Below are positions 1 through 6,130 of a stretch of DNA of 7,703 bases, piece by piece. The DNA is from Promethearchaeota archaeon. Its GTDB lineage: Archaea; Asgardarchaeota; Lokiarchaeia; Sigynarchaeales; SOKP01. The DNA lies in assembly GCA_014729315.1 (NCBI GenBank), contig WJKD01000790.1, forward strand, positions 1 through 7,703, written 5' to 3'. Under the pieces are notes generated by a model. The model made no database searches. It had not been told where the DNA came from and saw only the letters and a list, made by a program, of their open reading frames with translations. The stretch's first letter is position 1. Each line of letters starts with the position of its first letter. Both the position numbers and the translations under genes were made by a program.

Positions 1-206
1 GAACAAGGTAGACAGAAAAATAATACCATTTACAATCCACCGCACTAATTCAATTTTGGAGTATCATTATTGTTAAGTATTTAAATCATTTGATTGAAAT
101 TTAACTTGTTCTAAAAAATAGAATATTTTCGATCATTATTTAATATATCTTCTCTAATTTTATTATATTAAACAAAGAGTTTATCAAAGGAAGGTTAGTT
201 AGAAAC
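1..206. other. Non-coding or gene-edge leader; no supported gene
   Basis: No reading frame here can be tied to a protein family. Short open stretches reach the left edge on the forward strand: one frame ends at TAA 46-48, another runs about 24 codons to a TAA near 75. Either could be the last codons of a gene lying outside the window, and composition does not decide between them. The part from about 110 on is very AT-rich and should hold the promoter of the kinase gene that starts at 207; TATA-like stretches are visible at 139-148 (TTTAATATAT) and around 159-172. Confidence 0.5.
189..195 (+). promoter_or_regulatory. Shine-Dalgarno-like site of the kinase gene
   Basis: GGAAGGT lies 11 bases before the ATG at 207. 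It is purine-rich and partly matches the GGAGGT anti-16S core, with one extra A. The spacing is at the long end of the usual range. It supports 207 as the start, with a leader of some tens of bases if transcription starts from the TATA-like stretches at 139-172. Confidence 0.45.
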
Positions 207-1115
207 ATGCTAAAGAAAAAGGTCTTATTTTCTGTAAGAATGCATCACGACGTAATTGCCGATATTGTTGACTTGTTGCGGAAAGAGGATAGGATAAATT
301 TTGTATTTCACGACCCCCTCAGAGAATTTTTCGATTTGGCGGAGTTGGAGCAGCGTTTTGGGGATGTAGATTTTTTCATCGTCAAGATCGGAAACGATTC
401 CTCGATTGATCTATTACATTGGGTGAAATTGAACAATAAACCCGCGCTTCACGATTACGAAACCGTTTTGATGTGTAAAAATAAGGTCGCTTTAGATCAG
501 AGTTTAAGAAAAATGTTTCAAGATCATCCCCATCTCTCAGAGCATTTTGCTTTGCCCCAATCGTGGAATAATAACTTACGGGAAGTGGAGAAATTTAAAA
601 AGTGGGCTTCCGATAAATTACCAATCGTCGTCAAAAGCCATAACCAGCACGATAAGTATCGGAGGTTTAACTTTTTGGTAAGGGATTTGAACGAAGATAT
701 TGATCAGTTTTGCGAAAGATATTCTGAATTCTTATTTTACGACGTCTATATTCAAAAATTTGTAGAGTGCGACGGGTTCGATAGGAAAATATACGTGATG
801 GGAGATCAAATTTTCGGATTAAAGAGAGAAAATCCGATCTACATCTTTATGAGGGATAAACCCGACGATATCGATGTTACAAAGATAGAACGAGAAGATT
901 TTGAAGTTTCGGAAGAAATAAAAGAACTCGCGAGCATAATCTCGTCGGATTTAAAATTAAGGATTTACGGTCTAGATTTAGTGAAAAGCTTAGACGATGG
1001 GCGTTATTATCTTATTGACATAAACGACTTCCCGAGCTTTCGAGGTATTGAAAATATCGACGAGATATTATCAACCTACTTAGTAGAATATTCAAAATCT
1101 CAACTAAATAAGTAG
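207..1115 (+). CDS. ITPK-like ATP-grasp kinase (inositol polyphosphate kinase-type)
   Basis: This 302-residue cytosolic protein has the pattern of the inositol 1,3,4-trisphosphate 5/6-kinase (ITPK) branch of the ATP-grasp superfamily, enzymes that move phosphate from ATP to inositol phosphates. The N-terminal part resembles the ITPK lobe: FFIVK with Lys60 matches the family's 'IIHKLTD' lysine. PIVVK at 139-143 is followed by His148 in the same K-x4-H spacing as the catalytic-loop histidine of eukaryotic ITPKs. QKFV (183-186) with DRKIYVMG (192-199) matches the family's 'QxFVxHxxxxxKVYVVG' strand. The metal-binding block has Asp257 (YGLDLV), then Asp271 and Asn273 (LIDINDFPSF); the 14 and 2 residue steps equal those I recall for human ITPK1. 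RimK or other ligase-type ATP-grasp enzymes are the alternative, but they usually show E-x-N at the metal site rather than D-I-N-x-F-P. ATG start with a Shine-Dalgarno-like GGAAGGT 11 bases upstream. Substrate is inferred. Confidence 0.78.
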   Translation: MLKKKVLFSVRMHHDVIADIVDLLRKEDRINFVFHDPLREFFDLAELEQRFGDVDFFIVKIGNDSSIDLLHWVKLNNKPALHDYETVLMCKNKVALDQSLRKMFQDHPHLSEHFALPQSWNNNLREVEKFKKWASDKLPIVVKSHNQHDKYRRFNFLVRDLNEDIDQFCERYSEFLFYDVYIQKFVECDGFDRKIYVMGDQIFGLKRENPIYIFMRDKPDDIDVTKIEREDFEVSEEIKELASIISSDLKLRIYGLDLVKSLDDGRYYLIDINDFPSFRGIENIDEILSTYLVEYSKSQLNK

Positions 1116-1154
1116 ATAACCTTCTGACTAAAGAACCAAACAATTAAGACATTC

Positions 1155-1168
1155 AGGATTAATATCCT
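1155..1168. terminator. Small hairpin between convergent genes
   Basis: AGGAT at 1155-1159 pairs with ATCCT at 1164-1168 around a TAAT loop, in the 62-base gap between the kinase stop and the uppP stop. It is short, has no oligo-T tract on either strand, and may be chance in AT-rich DNA; its placement between converging 3' ends is the only support for a termination role. Confidence 0.22.
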
Positions 1169-1177
1169 ACTCAAATC

Positions 1178-2029
1178 TTATGCAAAAATATAGGCGGGTA
1201 TTATAATTAATATTGCTATTCCTCCATATACCAAACAAAAATAACCGAAATTTACTTTCTGAGCTAATTTTAATAATAGTTCCATACTGCAGTATCCAAC
1301 AGCGAAACTAATGATTGTAATTAGAAAAATGATAGAAATATCCAATGTCAGTGCTATTGAATCCTGATTAAACAAAAGATCTACTAAGATTGACCCAAAT
1401 GAAGCCGGAACTGAAATTAAAAAACTCAATTTTAAAGCGTCTTGTTGCTCATATTTACAGTATAAAATCGCAGATACTGATAAGCCCGACCTTGAAATTC
1501 CCGGTAAAACTGAAAAACCTTGAGCTAATCCAGCGATTAAACTATCTTTTGTTACCCCTGTTTTTTCCTTTAATGTAGTGGTATTGAAGGTTTGGAGATT
1601 CTTGCTAATTAATAATATTACACCGGTTATTAGTAGAAAAGCCGAAATTAGCAAAGTCACAAGATCTCCTTGAAGGGCTGTAAACGCGTTTTCTAAAAAA
1701 TGCTTAAACACGAAATATAGAGGAAGCGCAGTTATCGCAGTTCCAATCGTAGCAATAATCACCCAATTTCTCTTCTTCATATTGATGGTATTATTTTCAT
1801 TTTCCTTATACTTGGGAAAGGAGGATTTCATCATTTTAACGAAATCTTCTCGATATTTCAGTAAGACTGCACAAGAGGTTCCGAGATGCAACCAGATCGC
1901 AAGACTAAACGCTTCCTGGGGAGAAATATTTAGTACGTTAATCGCGAAGATCATGACTTGGCCCGAAGAACTGATCGGAAGCCACTCAATTAACCCTTGC
2001 AGAATTGCGACGATAATATATTCAAGCAT
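1178..2029 (-). CDS. uppP: UppP/BacA-type polyprenyl-diphosphate phosphatase
   Basis: Integral membrane phosphatase of the BacA/UppP family, which turns a polyprenyl diphosphate carrier back into the monophosphate for another round of glycan assembly. In an archaeon the carrier is more likely a dolichol-type lipid for protein glycosylation or S-layer sugars than for peptidoglycan (inference). From the ATG at 2029 the protein has 283 residues, near the family's usual length. Signature 1 is Q11-GLI-E15-WLPISSSG, the (E/Q)xxxE helix plus loop; signature 2 is PGISRSG at 176-182 with Arg180. At least seven hydrophobic segments follow, including around 88-110, 122-142, 200-220, 228-248 and 262-282. 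Residue 24 is Gln where the bacterial enzymes have a functionally important His (His30 of E. coli BacA). The frame also opens at a TTG at 2068, but that adds 13 residues the family lacks, and the ATG puts the first signature at the normal distance from the N terminus. It is divergent from the acyltransferase-like gene at 2278. Confidence 0.9.
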   Translation of the reverse strand: MLEYIIVAILQGLIEWLPISSSGQVMIFAINVLNISPQEAFSLAIWLHLGTSCAVLLKYREDFVKMMKSSFPKYKENENNTINMKKRNWVIIATIGTAITALPLYFVFKHFLENAFTALQGDLVTLLISAFLLITGVILLISKNLQTFNTTTLKEKTGVTKDSLIAGLAQGFSVLPGISRSGLSVSAILYCKYEQQDALKLSFLISVPASFGSILVDLLFNQDSIALTLDISIIFLITIISFAVGYCSMELLLKLAQKVNFGYFCLVYGGIAILIIIPAYIFA

Positions 2030-2108
2030 AATTGAATAAATATAACACTTCAAAATTAAAAAAATCAAGCTTTACCCATATCTTGGTCAGAACGTCAAAT
2101 TTTTCCAG

Positions 2109-2121
2109 TTTTCAGTGAAAA
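2109..2121. repeat. Inverted repeat in the uppP/acyltransferase control region
   Basis: TTTTCA-g-TGAAAA is a perfect 6-base dyad around one central base. It lies 80 bases before the uppP ATG and upstream of the TATA-like boxes of the forward gene, a position that would suit an operator acting on one or both divergent genes. The sequence is too short and AT-rich to exclude chance. Confidence 0.3.
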
Positions 2122-2179
2122 GAATGTTGAGAATAAAAATTATCCTAGAATAAACCTTTTTAAATAATGACGATCCAAA

Positions 2180-2189
2180 TTTAATATAG
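2180..2189 (+). promoter_or_regulatory. TATA-like box for the acyltransferase-like gene
   Basis: TTTAATATAG preceded by CCAAA resembles an archaeal TATA box with a weak BRE. A start some 25 bases on would give a leader of about 65 bases before the ATG at 2278. A second candidate, TTTTTAAATA, lies at 2157-2166. The coding sequence has a GGGTGA ribosome-binding-like site at 2261-2266, 11 bases from the ATG, which fits a transcript with a leader. Confidence 0.35.
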
Positions 2190-2277
2190 TTTTAAAGTTG
2201 AATCCAAATATGATTAAGGAGCAAGTAAATTCAGTTTAAGAAGATTAATCGGTTGAAATAGGGTGAAATATTGTTAA

Positions 2278-3729
2278 ATGAGTTCAACAGTAGAAATAGA
2301 TACTGAATCTCCACCGTTATTTAATTATCTCCGTCAAGAGATCCCGCTCGAAGATATGAGGGATTACGCTTCCCCTCAGAGAATAAATTCTATTGATGTA
2401 GTGAAGGGATTTGCGATTATTTTAATTATGATGGCTCATACCGCAGCAGCATGGTTAAATAGCGAATGGGTATTCTTATACGCTATACTTTTTGCTGCGT
2501 TAGATATTCTAGGTCCCTCTCTATTCGTCTTTCTTTCTGCTTTGAGCGTCATATTTAGCATTAAGAGAAAAGAGGGAAAAATTCCTAAAAAAATTGTGAG
2601 AAACAGAATTCTCTCTCGGGGAGCAACGATCATCTTTATAGGAATAATTTTCAATCTCGCAGGATTTAATCAAGCCGTCCGGACTTTAGCATTTCCCCTC
2701 AACCTATGGGGGTGGAATATATTGATGTTCTTGGGATTCTCTCAAGTATTTTCCTATTACGCCCTCAAACTCAGAAAGCAATATAGAGCATTTATCGGAC
2801 TGGCGATTATTTTTATTTCCATGCCTCTCAGAGAGTTTTTGTTTTTAAATAAAGGCTCAGATCCACTCATTTGGATTCTTCATTATGTAATTACTTCGCC
2901 CGCCCCCCAACTTCCTGTTTTTCCTTGGATTTCTATTTGTTTCATTTCTACGATTTTTGGAGAATATCTGTACGAAGCGATGATCGTGGGCACTAAAGAT
3001 GCGTATATAGGGCTCAATCGAATTTTTTTTATATGGGGAATTGTACTTATTATCAGCGGAGTCGCAGTAGGCTGGACGCTTCAAACGCCCGAAACCATGA
3101 GCGTCGAGGAATACCTCCAGCTAGATCTATTGAGAATCATGAATCAACAGGATTATTTCCGCATACCTGGAATGCCTGAATTTTTAATAAGGGGAACTGC
3201 AGGAAATATGTTGTATAATTTAGGTGCCGCACTCCTTATCATTGCTATAGTGTTTAATAGAGTTGACATTAAAGAAAAAGAAAATGATTTTTATCGGATG
3301 TTAATTTATTACGGTAAAATTTCGCTCAGTCTCTTTTTAATTCATTACTTTTTCATCGGGTTATTCATAGGACAATTAGATGTCGTCGTGTTTTTATTCG
3401 TTGTATTTGCGTTCGTAGGATTTTTAGGCTTTTCTATGTATATTTGGAACGAATATGGTAATGGATTAGGTTCACCCGAATGGATTATGATTCAAATCAG
3501 CAGAATCGGCCAAAAAACAGGTGAACAAGTAAAGAAAGAATTGTATAAAACTGAAGTGTTGATTAAAAATTTCAGTAAGATGATATTACCCCCCAAAACG
3601 ATTCAAAAAATGGAAGATTTTATCCAAGAACGGAAGGAAAAAAGACTCGAGAAGAAACGGAAGAAGGAAGAGAGGGAGAAAATGAAAAAGTTCCATAAGA
3701 AACTCGGGTATAATGTTGATAAGGACTAA
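2278..3729 (+). CDS. Multi-pass membrane acyltransferase-like protein (HGSNAT/DUF1624-DUF418 type)
   Basis: 483-residue polytopic membrane protein. After a hydrophilic N terminus of about 34 residues comes RINSIDVVKGFAIILIMMAH (35-54), the signature first helix of the heparan-alpha-glucosaminide N-acetyltransferase / DUF1624 family ('R..siDvlRGlailLMi..H'), with His54 at the expected place. Further hydrophobic helices lie near 63-95, 114-128, 143-164, 170-190, 214-230, 248-268, 311-326, 345-366 and 368-390. LPVFPWISICF (212-222) matches the family's 'PlfPWig' helix, and GSPEWIMIQ (398-406) matches the 'GPlEWlwR' end motif of DUF418-type relatives. Such proteins are thought to pass acyl groups across the membrane to sugars or lipids; the substrate here is unknown. 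Residues about 410-483 form a strongly basic, Lys/Glu-rich, probably helical cytosolic tail (for example KEKRLEKKRKKEEREKMKK near 453-471), which is unusual for the family. ATG with a GGGTGA site 11 bases upstream. Convergent with the phosphatase at 3757. Confidence 0.72.
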   Translation: MSSTVEIDTESPPLFNYLRQEIPLEDMRDYASPQRINSIDVVKGFAIILIMMAHTAAAWLNSEWVFLYAILFAALDILGPSLFVFLSALSVIFSIKRKEGKIPKKIVRNRILSRGATIIFIGIIFNLAGFNQAVRTLAFPLNLWGWNILMFLGFSQVFSYYALKLRKQYRAFIGLAIIFISMPLREFLFLNKGSDPLIWILHYVITSPAPQLPVFPWISICFISTIFGEYLYEAMIVGTKDAYIGLNRIFFIWGIVLIISGVAVGWTLQTPETMSVEEYLQLDLLRIMNQQDYFRIPGMPEFLIRGTAGNMLYNLGAALLIIAIVFNRVDIKEKENDFYRMLIYYGKISLSLFLIHYFFIGLFIGQLDVVVFLFVVFAFVGFLGFSMYIWNEYGNGLGSPEWIMIQISRIGQKTGEQVKKELYKTEVLIKNFSKMILPPKTIQKMEDFIQERKEKRLEKKRKKEEREKMKKFHKKLGYNVDKD

Positions 3730-3743
3730 CTCAGTACCATTTA

Positions 3744-3775
3744 GTGAGAATTATGTTTAGTTCTCGCAACATAAT
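3744..3775. terminator. Two overlapping, mutually exclusive hairpins between convergent genes
   Basis: Stem A pairs GTGAGAA (3744-3750) with TTCTCGC (3761-3767), seven pairs including one G-T, with a 10-base loop. Stem B pairs ATTATGTT (3750-3757) with AACATAAT (3768-3775), eight perfect pairs, also with a 10-base loop. They share the same loop/arm bases, so only one can form at a time. The block covers the gap between the forward acyltransferase-like gene and the last codons and stop of the reverse phosphatase gene. A bidirectional termination or transcript-end role is inferred; there is no strong oligo-T run next to it. Confidence 0.42.
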
Positions 3776-4251
3776 CCAAATTTTTTTAATCCCTTAATTA
3801 TGCATTCTTTGATTTTGTCTCGGGCGATTCTAAAGCCTTCCAAGCCCTTCATGGATGGATCTTCGATATCGCCTTCCTCGTCAGCAAACTCTGCCAATGT
3901 CATAATCTGTTTCGAATTCGTTTTATTTAAGCACTTAATCTCTCGTTTGTGTTGATTCGTAAGCGTCAATATCAAATCTACATCGTTTAAAAGTTCTGGA
4001 TGTTTTTTTATATCTAGAGAAACCGAATTTTCTGGCAGCTCAATTCCCTCCTCTTGCATCGCCAATTTGGCGTCCATAGAAATAAGCATCCCGTCTCTCG
4101 CATTTGAAGCAACGCCGCACGATCTAACCTCAACTTCAAGGTTATTCTGTTCGAAAAAAAATCTTAAGAATCCTTCGGCCATCGGACTTCTTGCTGTATT
4201 TACGCTACAAGCAACCAGAACACACTTATAGGGAAAACTCATTTGCTCCAT
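3757..4251 (-). CDS. Low-molecular-weight protein tyrosine phosphatase family protein
   Basis: 164-residue soluble protein with the P-loop of low-molecular-weight protein tyrosine phosphatases near its N terminus: C15-SVNTA-R21-S22, i.e. C-x5-R-S with the family Asn18 inside the loop. The general-acid region is GDIEDP, with Asp131-Pro132 as the likely 'DP' motif. The protein should hydrolyse phosphotyrosine or related low-molecular-weight phosphate esters through a cysteinyl-phosphate. Arsenate reductases (ArsC) of this fold need a further cysteine pair in the middle of the chain; the other cysteines here (45, 107, 150, 161, 162) do not show that spacing, so phosphatase is preferred. The C terminus carries adjacent Cys161-Cys162. 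ATG at 4251 has no Shine-Dalgarno-like site and a TATA-like box close by, fitting a very short leader; a second in-frame ATG lies three codons in. It lies 116 bases downstream of the nicotinamidase gene with its own promoter-like box. Confidence 0.85.
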   Translation of the reverse strand: MEQMSFPYKCVLVACSVNTARSPMAEGFLRFFFEQNNLEVEVRSCGVASNARDGMLISMDAKLAMQEEGIELPENSVSLDIKKHPELLNDVDLILTLTNQHKREIKCLNKTNSKQIMTLAEFADEEGDIEDPSMKGLEGFRIARDKIKECIIKGLKKFGLCCEN

Positions 4252-4266
4252 AATTAAGCTAATTTT

Positions 4267-4278
4267 ATATTAATATAG
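4267..4278 (-). promoter_or_regulatory. TATA-like promoter motif of the phosphatase gene
   Basis: Read on the reverse strand this is CTATATTAATAT, 16-27 bases upstream of the ATG at 4251, with a perfect 10-base palindrome ATATTAATAT. The same 12 bases recur in front of the Uma2 gene at 6131-6142, each time followed farther upstream by an AGAAAAAG string (plus-strand sense). The match supports a shared core promoter element rather than chance, though AT-rich palindromes are common here. Confidence 0.4.
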
Positions 4279-4342
4279 TTAGAAAAAGCATTACTATGAT
4301 TTGGATAATGATCCTTGTCTTTAATAGTTTAAATTTTTAAAG

Positions 4343-4366
4343 GAAATAGAAATAGAAATAGAAAAA
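4343..4366. repeat. Hexamer tandem repeat / pyrimidine tract after the nicotinamidase gene
   Basis: GAAATA occurs three times in a row (4343-4360), followed by a near copy GAAAAA (4361-4366), starting one base past the nicotinamidase stop codon. On the coding (reverse) strand it is a run of TTTTTC and TATTTC units, a U-rich transcript end of the kind at which archaeal RNA polymerase can terminate without a hairpin. It may serve as the terminator of the nicotinamidase transcript. Confidence 0.4.
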
Positions 4367-4367
4367 A

Positions 4368-5045
4368 TTAAAAACTCTTCTCTTCGAGAAACTTGACCCC
4401 TTTACTTTTCATATCATCTAATGAGTTTGAAATGTTACCGGGAGGGTCGTCAATACCCTTTGAGAGATCTAAAATAAAATACACTTTAAAACCAAAATCA
4501 ATACCGTCTATGGCACTATAATAGCAACAATAATCTAAAGCTAACCCGCAAATAAATATTCGTTTAATATCGAGAGACTTCAAGTATCCGGATAAGCCTG
4601 TTTTGGTCTCTTTATCGTTTTCAAGAAAAGCTGAATAGCTGTCTATTTGAGGGTTCATTCCCTTGCGAATTACGGCTTTTCCAAATTCCACGCGCAAATT
4701 TTTGTGAAATTCTGCTCCTTTAGAAGCTTGGACGCAATGATCTGGCCATAGTACAGGACCAATAGTTTCTTCTTCGTTTTGAAATTCGTCTCCGGGTTCT
4801 TTTCCGGGATGTTGGCTCGCAAACGACATGTGGTTTTTTGGGTGCCAGTCTTGAGTTAAAATTACGGGACAAAGTTTATCATGAAAAAATTCCGCAATGC
4901 GATTTATACCGGGAATAATTGAATCTCCATCTTCAACTGGGAGAGCTCCACCTGGAATAAAATCGTTTTGCATATCTACGATCAGCAAGGCATCGCTTTT
5001 AGAGATTTCTATCCATTCTTCGATTTTTATATTTTCTATTGTCAA
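4368..5045 (-). CDS. pncA: Nicotinamidase (PncA-type isochorismatase-fold amidohydrolase)
   Basis: Cytosolic 225-residue enzyme that hydrolyses nicotinamide to nicotinate and ammonia for NAD salvage. The isochorismatase-fold catalytic triad is complete: Asp24 in LLIVDMQNDF, Lys128 in VIRKG, and Cys173 in GLALDYC. The metal site of true nicotinamidases is present as Asp66 and His68 (TQDWHPKNHMSF) and His103 (WPDHCVQ). The second cysteine, Cys174, directly after the nucleophile is uncommon. These motifs separate it from isochorismatases and pyrazinamide-inactive relatives. The first in-frame ATG is residue 25, inside the catalytic motif, so translation must start upstream; TTG at 5045 is the only conventional start before the in-frame stop at 5064-5066. 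No strong Shine-Dalgarno site is seen, only a purine run near 5055-5063. The start gives about 17 residues before the first strand, slightly longer than usual. Confidence 0.93.
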   Translation of the reverse strand: MTIENIKIEEWIEISKSDALLIVDMQNDFIPGGALPVEDGDSIIPGINRIAEFFHDKLCPVILTQDWHPKNHMSFASQHPGKEPGDEFQNEEETIGPVLWPDHCVQASKGAEFHKNLRVEFGKAVIRKGMNPQIDSYSAFLENDKETKTGLSGYLKSLDIKRIFICGLALDYCCYYSAIDGIDFGFKVYFILDLSKGIDDPPGNISNSLDDMKSKGVKFLEEKSF

Positions 5046-5086
5046 GATATATCGCTCTTTCTCTTATTTGAAAATATTGCCTATAA

Positions 5087-5158
5087 TATCTATTTTATGA
5101 TATCTATTCTTTCTTCTCATTAATAAATATTTTATCTAAATATTATAGGATTTATCTA
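5087..5158. promoter_or_regulatory. Four TATCTA copies upstream of the nicotinamidase gene
   Basis: TATCTA (TAGATA in the sense of the gene) occurs at 5087-5092, 5101-5106, 5133-5138 and 5153-5158. The first pair is part of a 9-base direct repeat ATATCTATT (5086-5094 and 5100-5108, 14 bases apart) and the second pair of an 8-base repeat TTTATCTA (5131-5138 and 5151-5158, 20 bases apart). They lie 42 to 113 bases upstream of the TTG start, where an archaeal promoter and regulator sites would be expected. An iterated binding site is possible; low complexity is the alternative. Confidence 0.3.
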
Positions 5159-5230
5159 TACCGCTTTTTTAAAAGAATCTGTTGATAAAAATTTCTGTGA
5201 ACTTTTATGATTGTTAAATTAGCATCAAGT

Positions 5231-5259
5231 AAGATTGAAAACTGATTAAACTTAATCTT
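5231..5259 (-). terminator. Imperfect hairpin downstream of the Uma2 gene
   Basis: AAGATTGA (5231-5238) can pair with TTAATCTT (5252-5259) in eight pairs including one G-T, with a 13-base loop. It begins 27 bases past the Uma2 stop codon on the reverse strand. No oligo-T run follows, so a terminator role is weakly supported. Confidence 0.22.
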
Positions 5260-5285
5260 TGCCTCTAAATTATATTTAGATATTC

Positions 5286-6122
5286 TTATTTTTGCTCAAT
5301 TTGGTTTTTTAATCGTTTAATCTCTGTTTCCAATTTCTTTAGCTTCTGGTCTTTCTCCTTTAGCTTCTCGTCTTTCTCCTTTAACTTCTTCTCGATTTCA
5401 GTAGGAAAAATATCTAAAGTTGACGGATTTATTAGGATCAACCGAAATAGTGATTGGTCTTCTTCATGTTTTTGGTTTAAACGCATTATACCAAGCGAAA
5501 ACGGAAGTTTACTCTGTAATTCAACTATATTCTCCTTGTTAATTTCTCCTTCCTCTTCTAATGTTATATCGCGAAGTTCCTTCTGTTCATAGGTATTAAC
5601 ATCTTGTAGTATATATACCCGAAGAAATGGCGGGCGGTAAAATCTACTGGCTACTTGATAAGGACTAAAAACAACATACACGGGAATACCCAAGTCTTTA
5701 CATTTGTCTACATTTTCGCTTATATCATTTCGCCATGTACTTTTTGATAATATATTTATTGCCAAATCAGGAATCCTTCCATTATATTTACTTGCCTTAT
5801 AGGAGGATAAGGTATGAGAAATTTCTAAATCTCTAAAAAATGAGATATCAAATTGGATATCGATCTTTTCTCCTTTTAACGCACCTCGAGTTGCTAAAAA
5901 ATAATGATGCAAATCCCTCATCGTTCTATCTTCGGGGAAATTTGTTGTTAATACGTCGTAGATATATGTTACCTCGGCTGAATGAGGTTCGCTTTCTCGT
6001 CGACCTAATCTCAGTGCATTAGGATCGTACAAATCAGGCGGAGCCTCGTGGATTCTAGTACCTTTTTTAATTTCCCCGTTGTAACTGGTATCGTGGATGT
6101 CCCTTGTTTTCTTCTGCGTCAT
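5286..6122 (-). CDS. Uma2-family (DUF820) nuclease-fold protein with C-terminal coiled coil
   Basis: From the ATG at 6122 this is 278 residues; a TTG at 6131 would add three (numbers below count from that TTG). The middle fits the Uma2/DUF820 family of restriction-endonuclease-like fold proteins: KGEKIDIQFDISFF (87-99), then GRIPDLAINILSKSTWRND (118-136), and K143/K145 followed by LGIPVYVVFSPY (147-158), corresponding to 'PDlvvEvlSpst...K...Y...GVpeYWivD'. Asp122 of the PD motif is present, but the usual glutamate four residues on is Asn126, so catalysis is in doubt. Residues 245-281 form a highly charged coiled coil of heptads (KLKEKDE, KLKEKDQ, KLKKLET), typical of the long Uma2 proteins abundant in cyanobacteria and other bacteria, so lateral transfer into this genome is likely. 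The biological role of the family is not established; mobile-element-linked or defence nuclease roles have been suggested. It stands alone, 240 bases upstream of the nicotinamidase gene. Confidence 0.75.
   Translation of the reverse strand: MTQKKTRDIHDTSYNGEIKKGTRIHEAPPDLYDPNALRLGRRESEPHSAEVTYIYDVLTTNFPEDRTMRDLHHYFLATRGALKGEKIDIQFDISFFRDLEISHTLSSYKASKYNGRIPDLAINILSKSTWRNDISENVDKCKDLGIPVYVVFSPYQVASRFYRPPFLRVYILQDVNTYEQKELRDITLEEEGEINKENIVELQSKLPFSLGIMRLNQKHEEDQSLFRLILINPSTLDIFPTEIEKKLKEKDEKLKEKDQKLKKLETEIKRLKNQIEQK
5341..5382 (-). repeat. 21-base tandem repeat coding for coiled-coil heptads
   Basis: Two adjacent 21-base units (5341-5361 and 5362-5382) differ at one position; degenerate units flank them on both sides. 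Each codes for one heptad (KLKEKDE / KLKEKDQ) of the Uma2 protein's C-terminal coiled coil, so length changes in whole units keep the frame and the heptad register. Confidence 0.8.
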
Positions 6123-6130
6123 TTTATTCA

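Noticed and set aside
1782..2039. 85-codon forward ORF opposite uppP
   Set aside because: Antisense to the conserved UppP N-terminal signature; a shadow of that gene.
2030..2068. Extended uppP start at TTG 2068
   Set aside because: The 13 added residues are not part of the family and the ATG at 2029 gives the normal N terminus.
2436..3084. Two reverse ORFs opposite the acyltransferase-like gene
   Set aside because: Both mirror hydrophobic helices of the forward gene, with no start signals or motifs of their own.
3757..4251. Arsenate reductase (ArsC) identity for the LMW phosphatase
   Set aside because: The mid-chain cysteine pair required by thioredoxin-linked ArsC enzymes is not present at the usual spacing.
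4897..5100. 67-codon forward ORF over the nicotinamidase 5' end
   Set aside because: Antisense to the catalytic Asp24 motif region; no independent support.
4368..6122. Operon of Uma2, nicotinamidase and phosphatase genes
   Set aside because: Same strand, but gaps of 240 and 116 bases, each with promoter-like and terminator-like signals.
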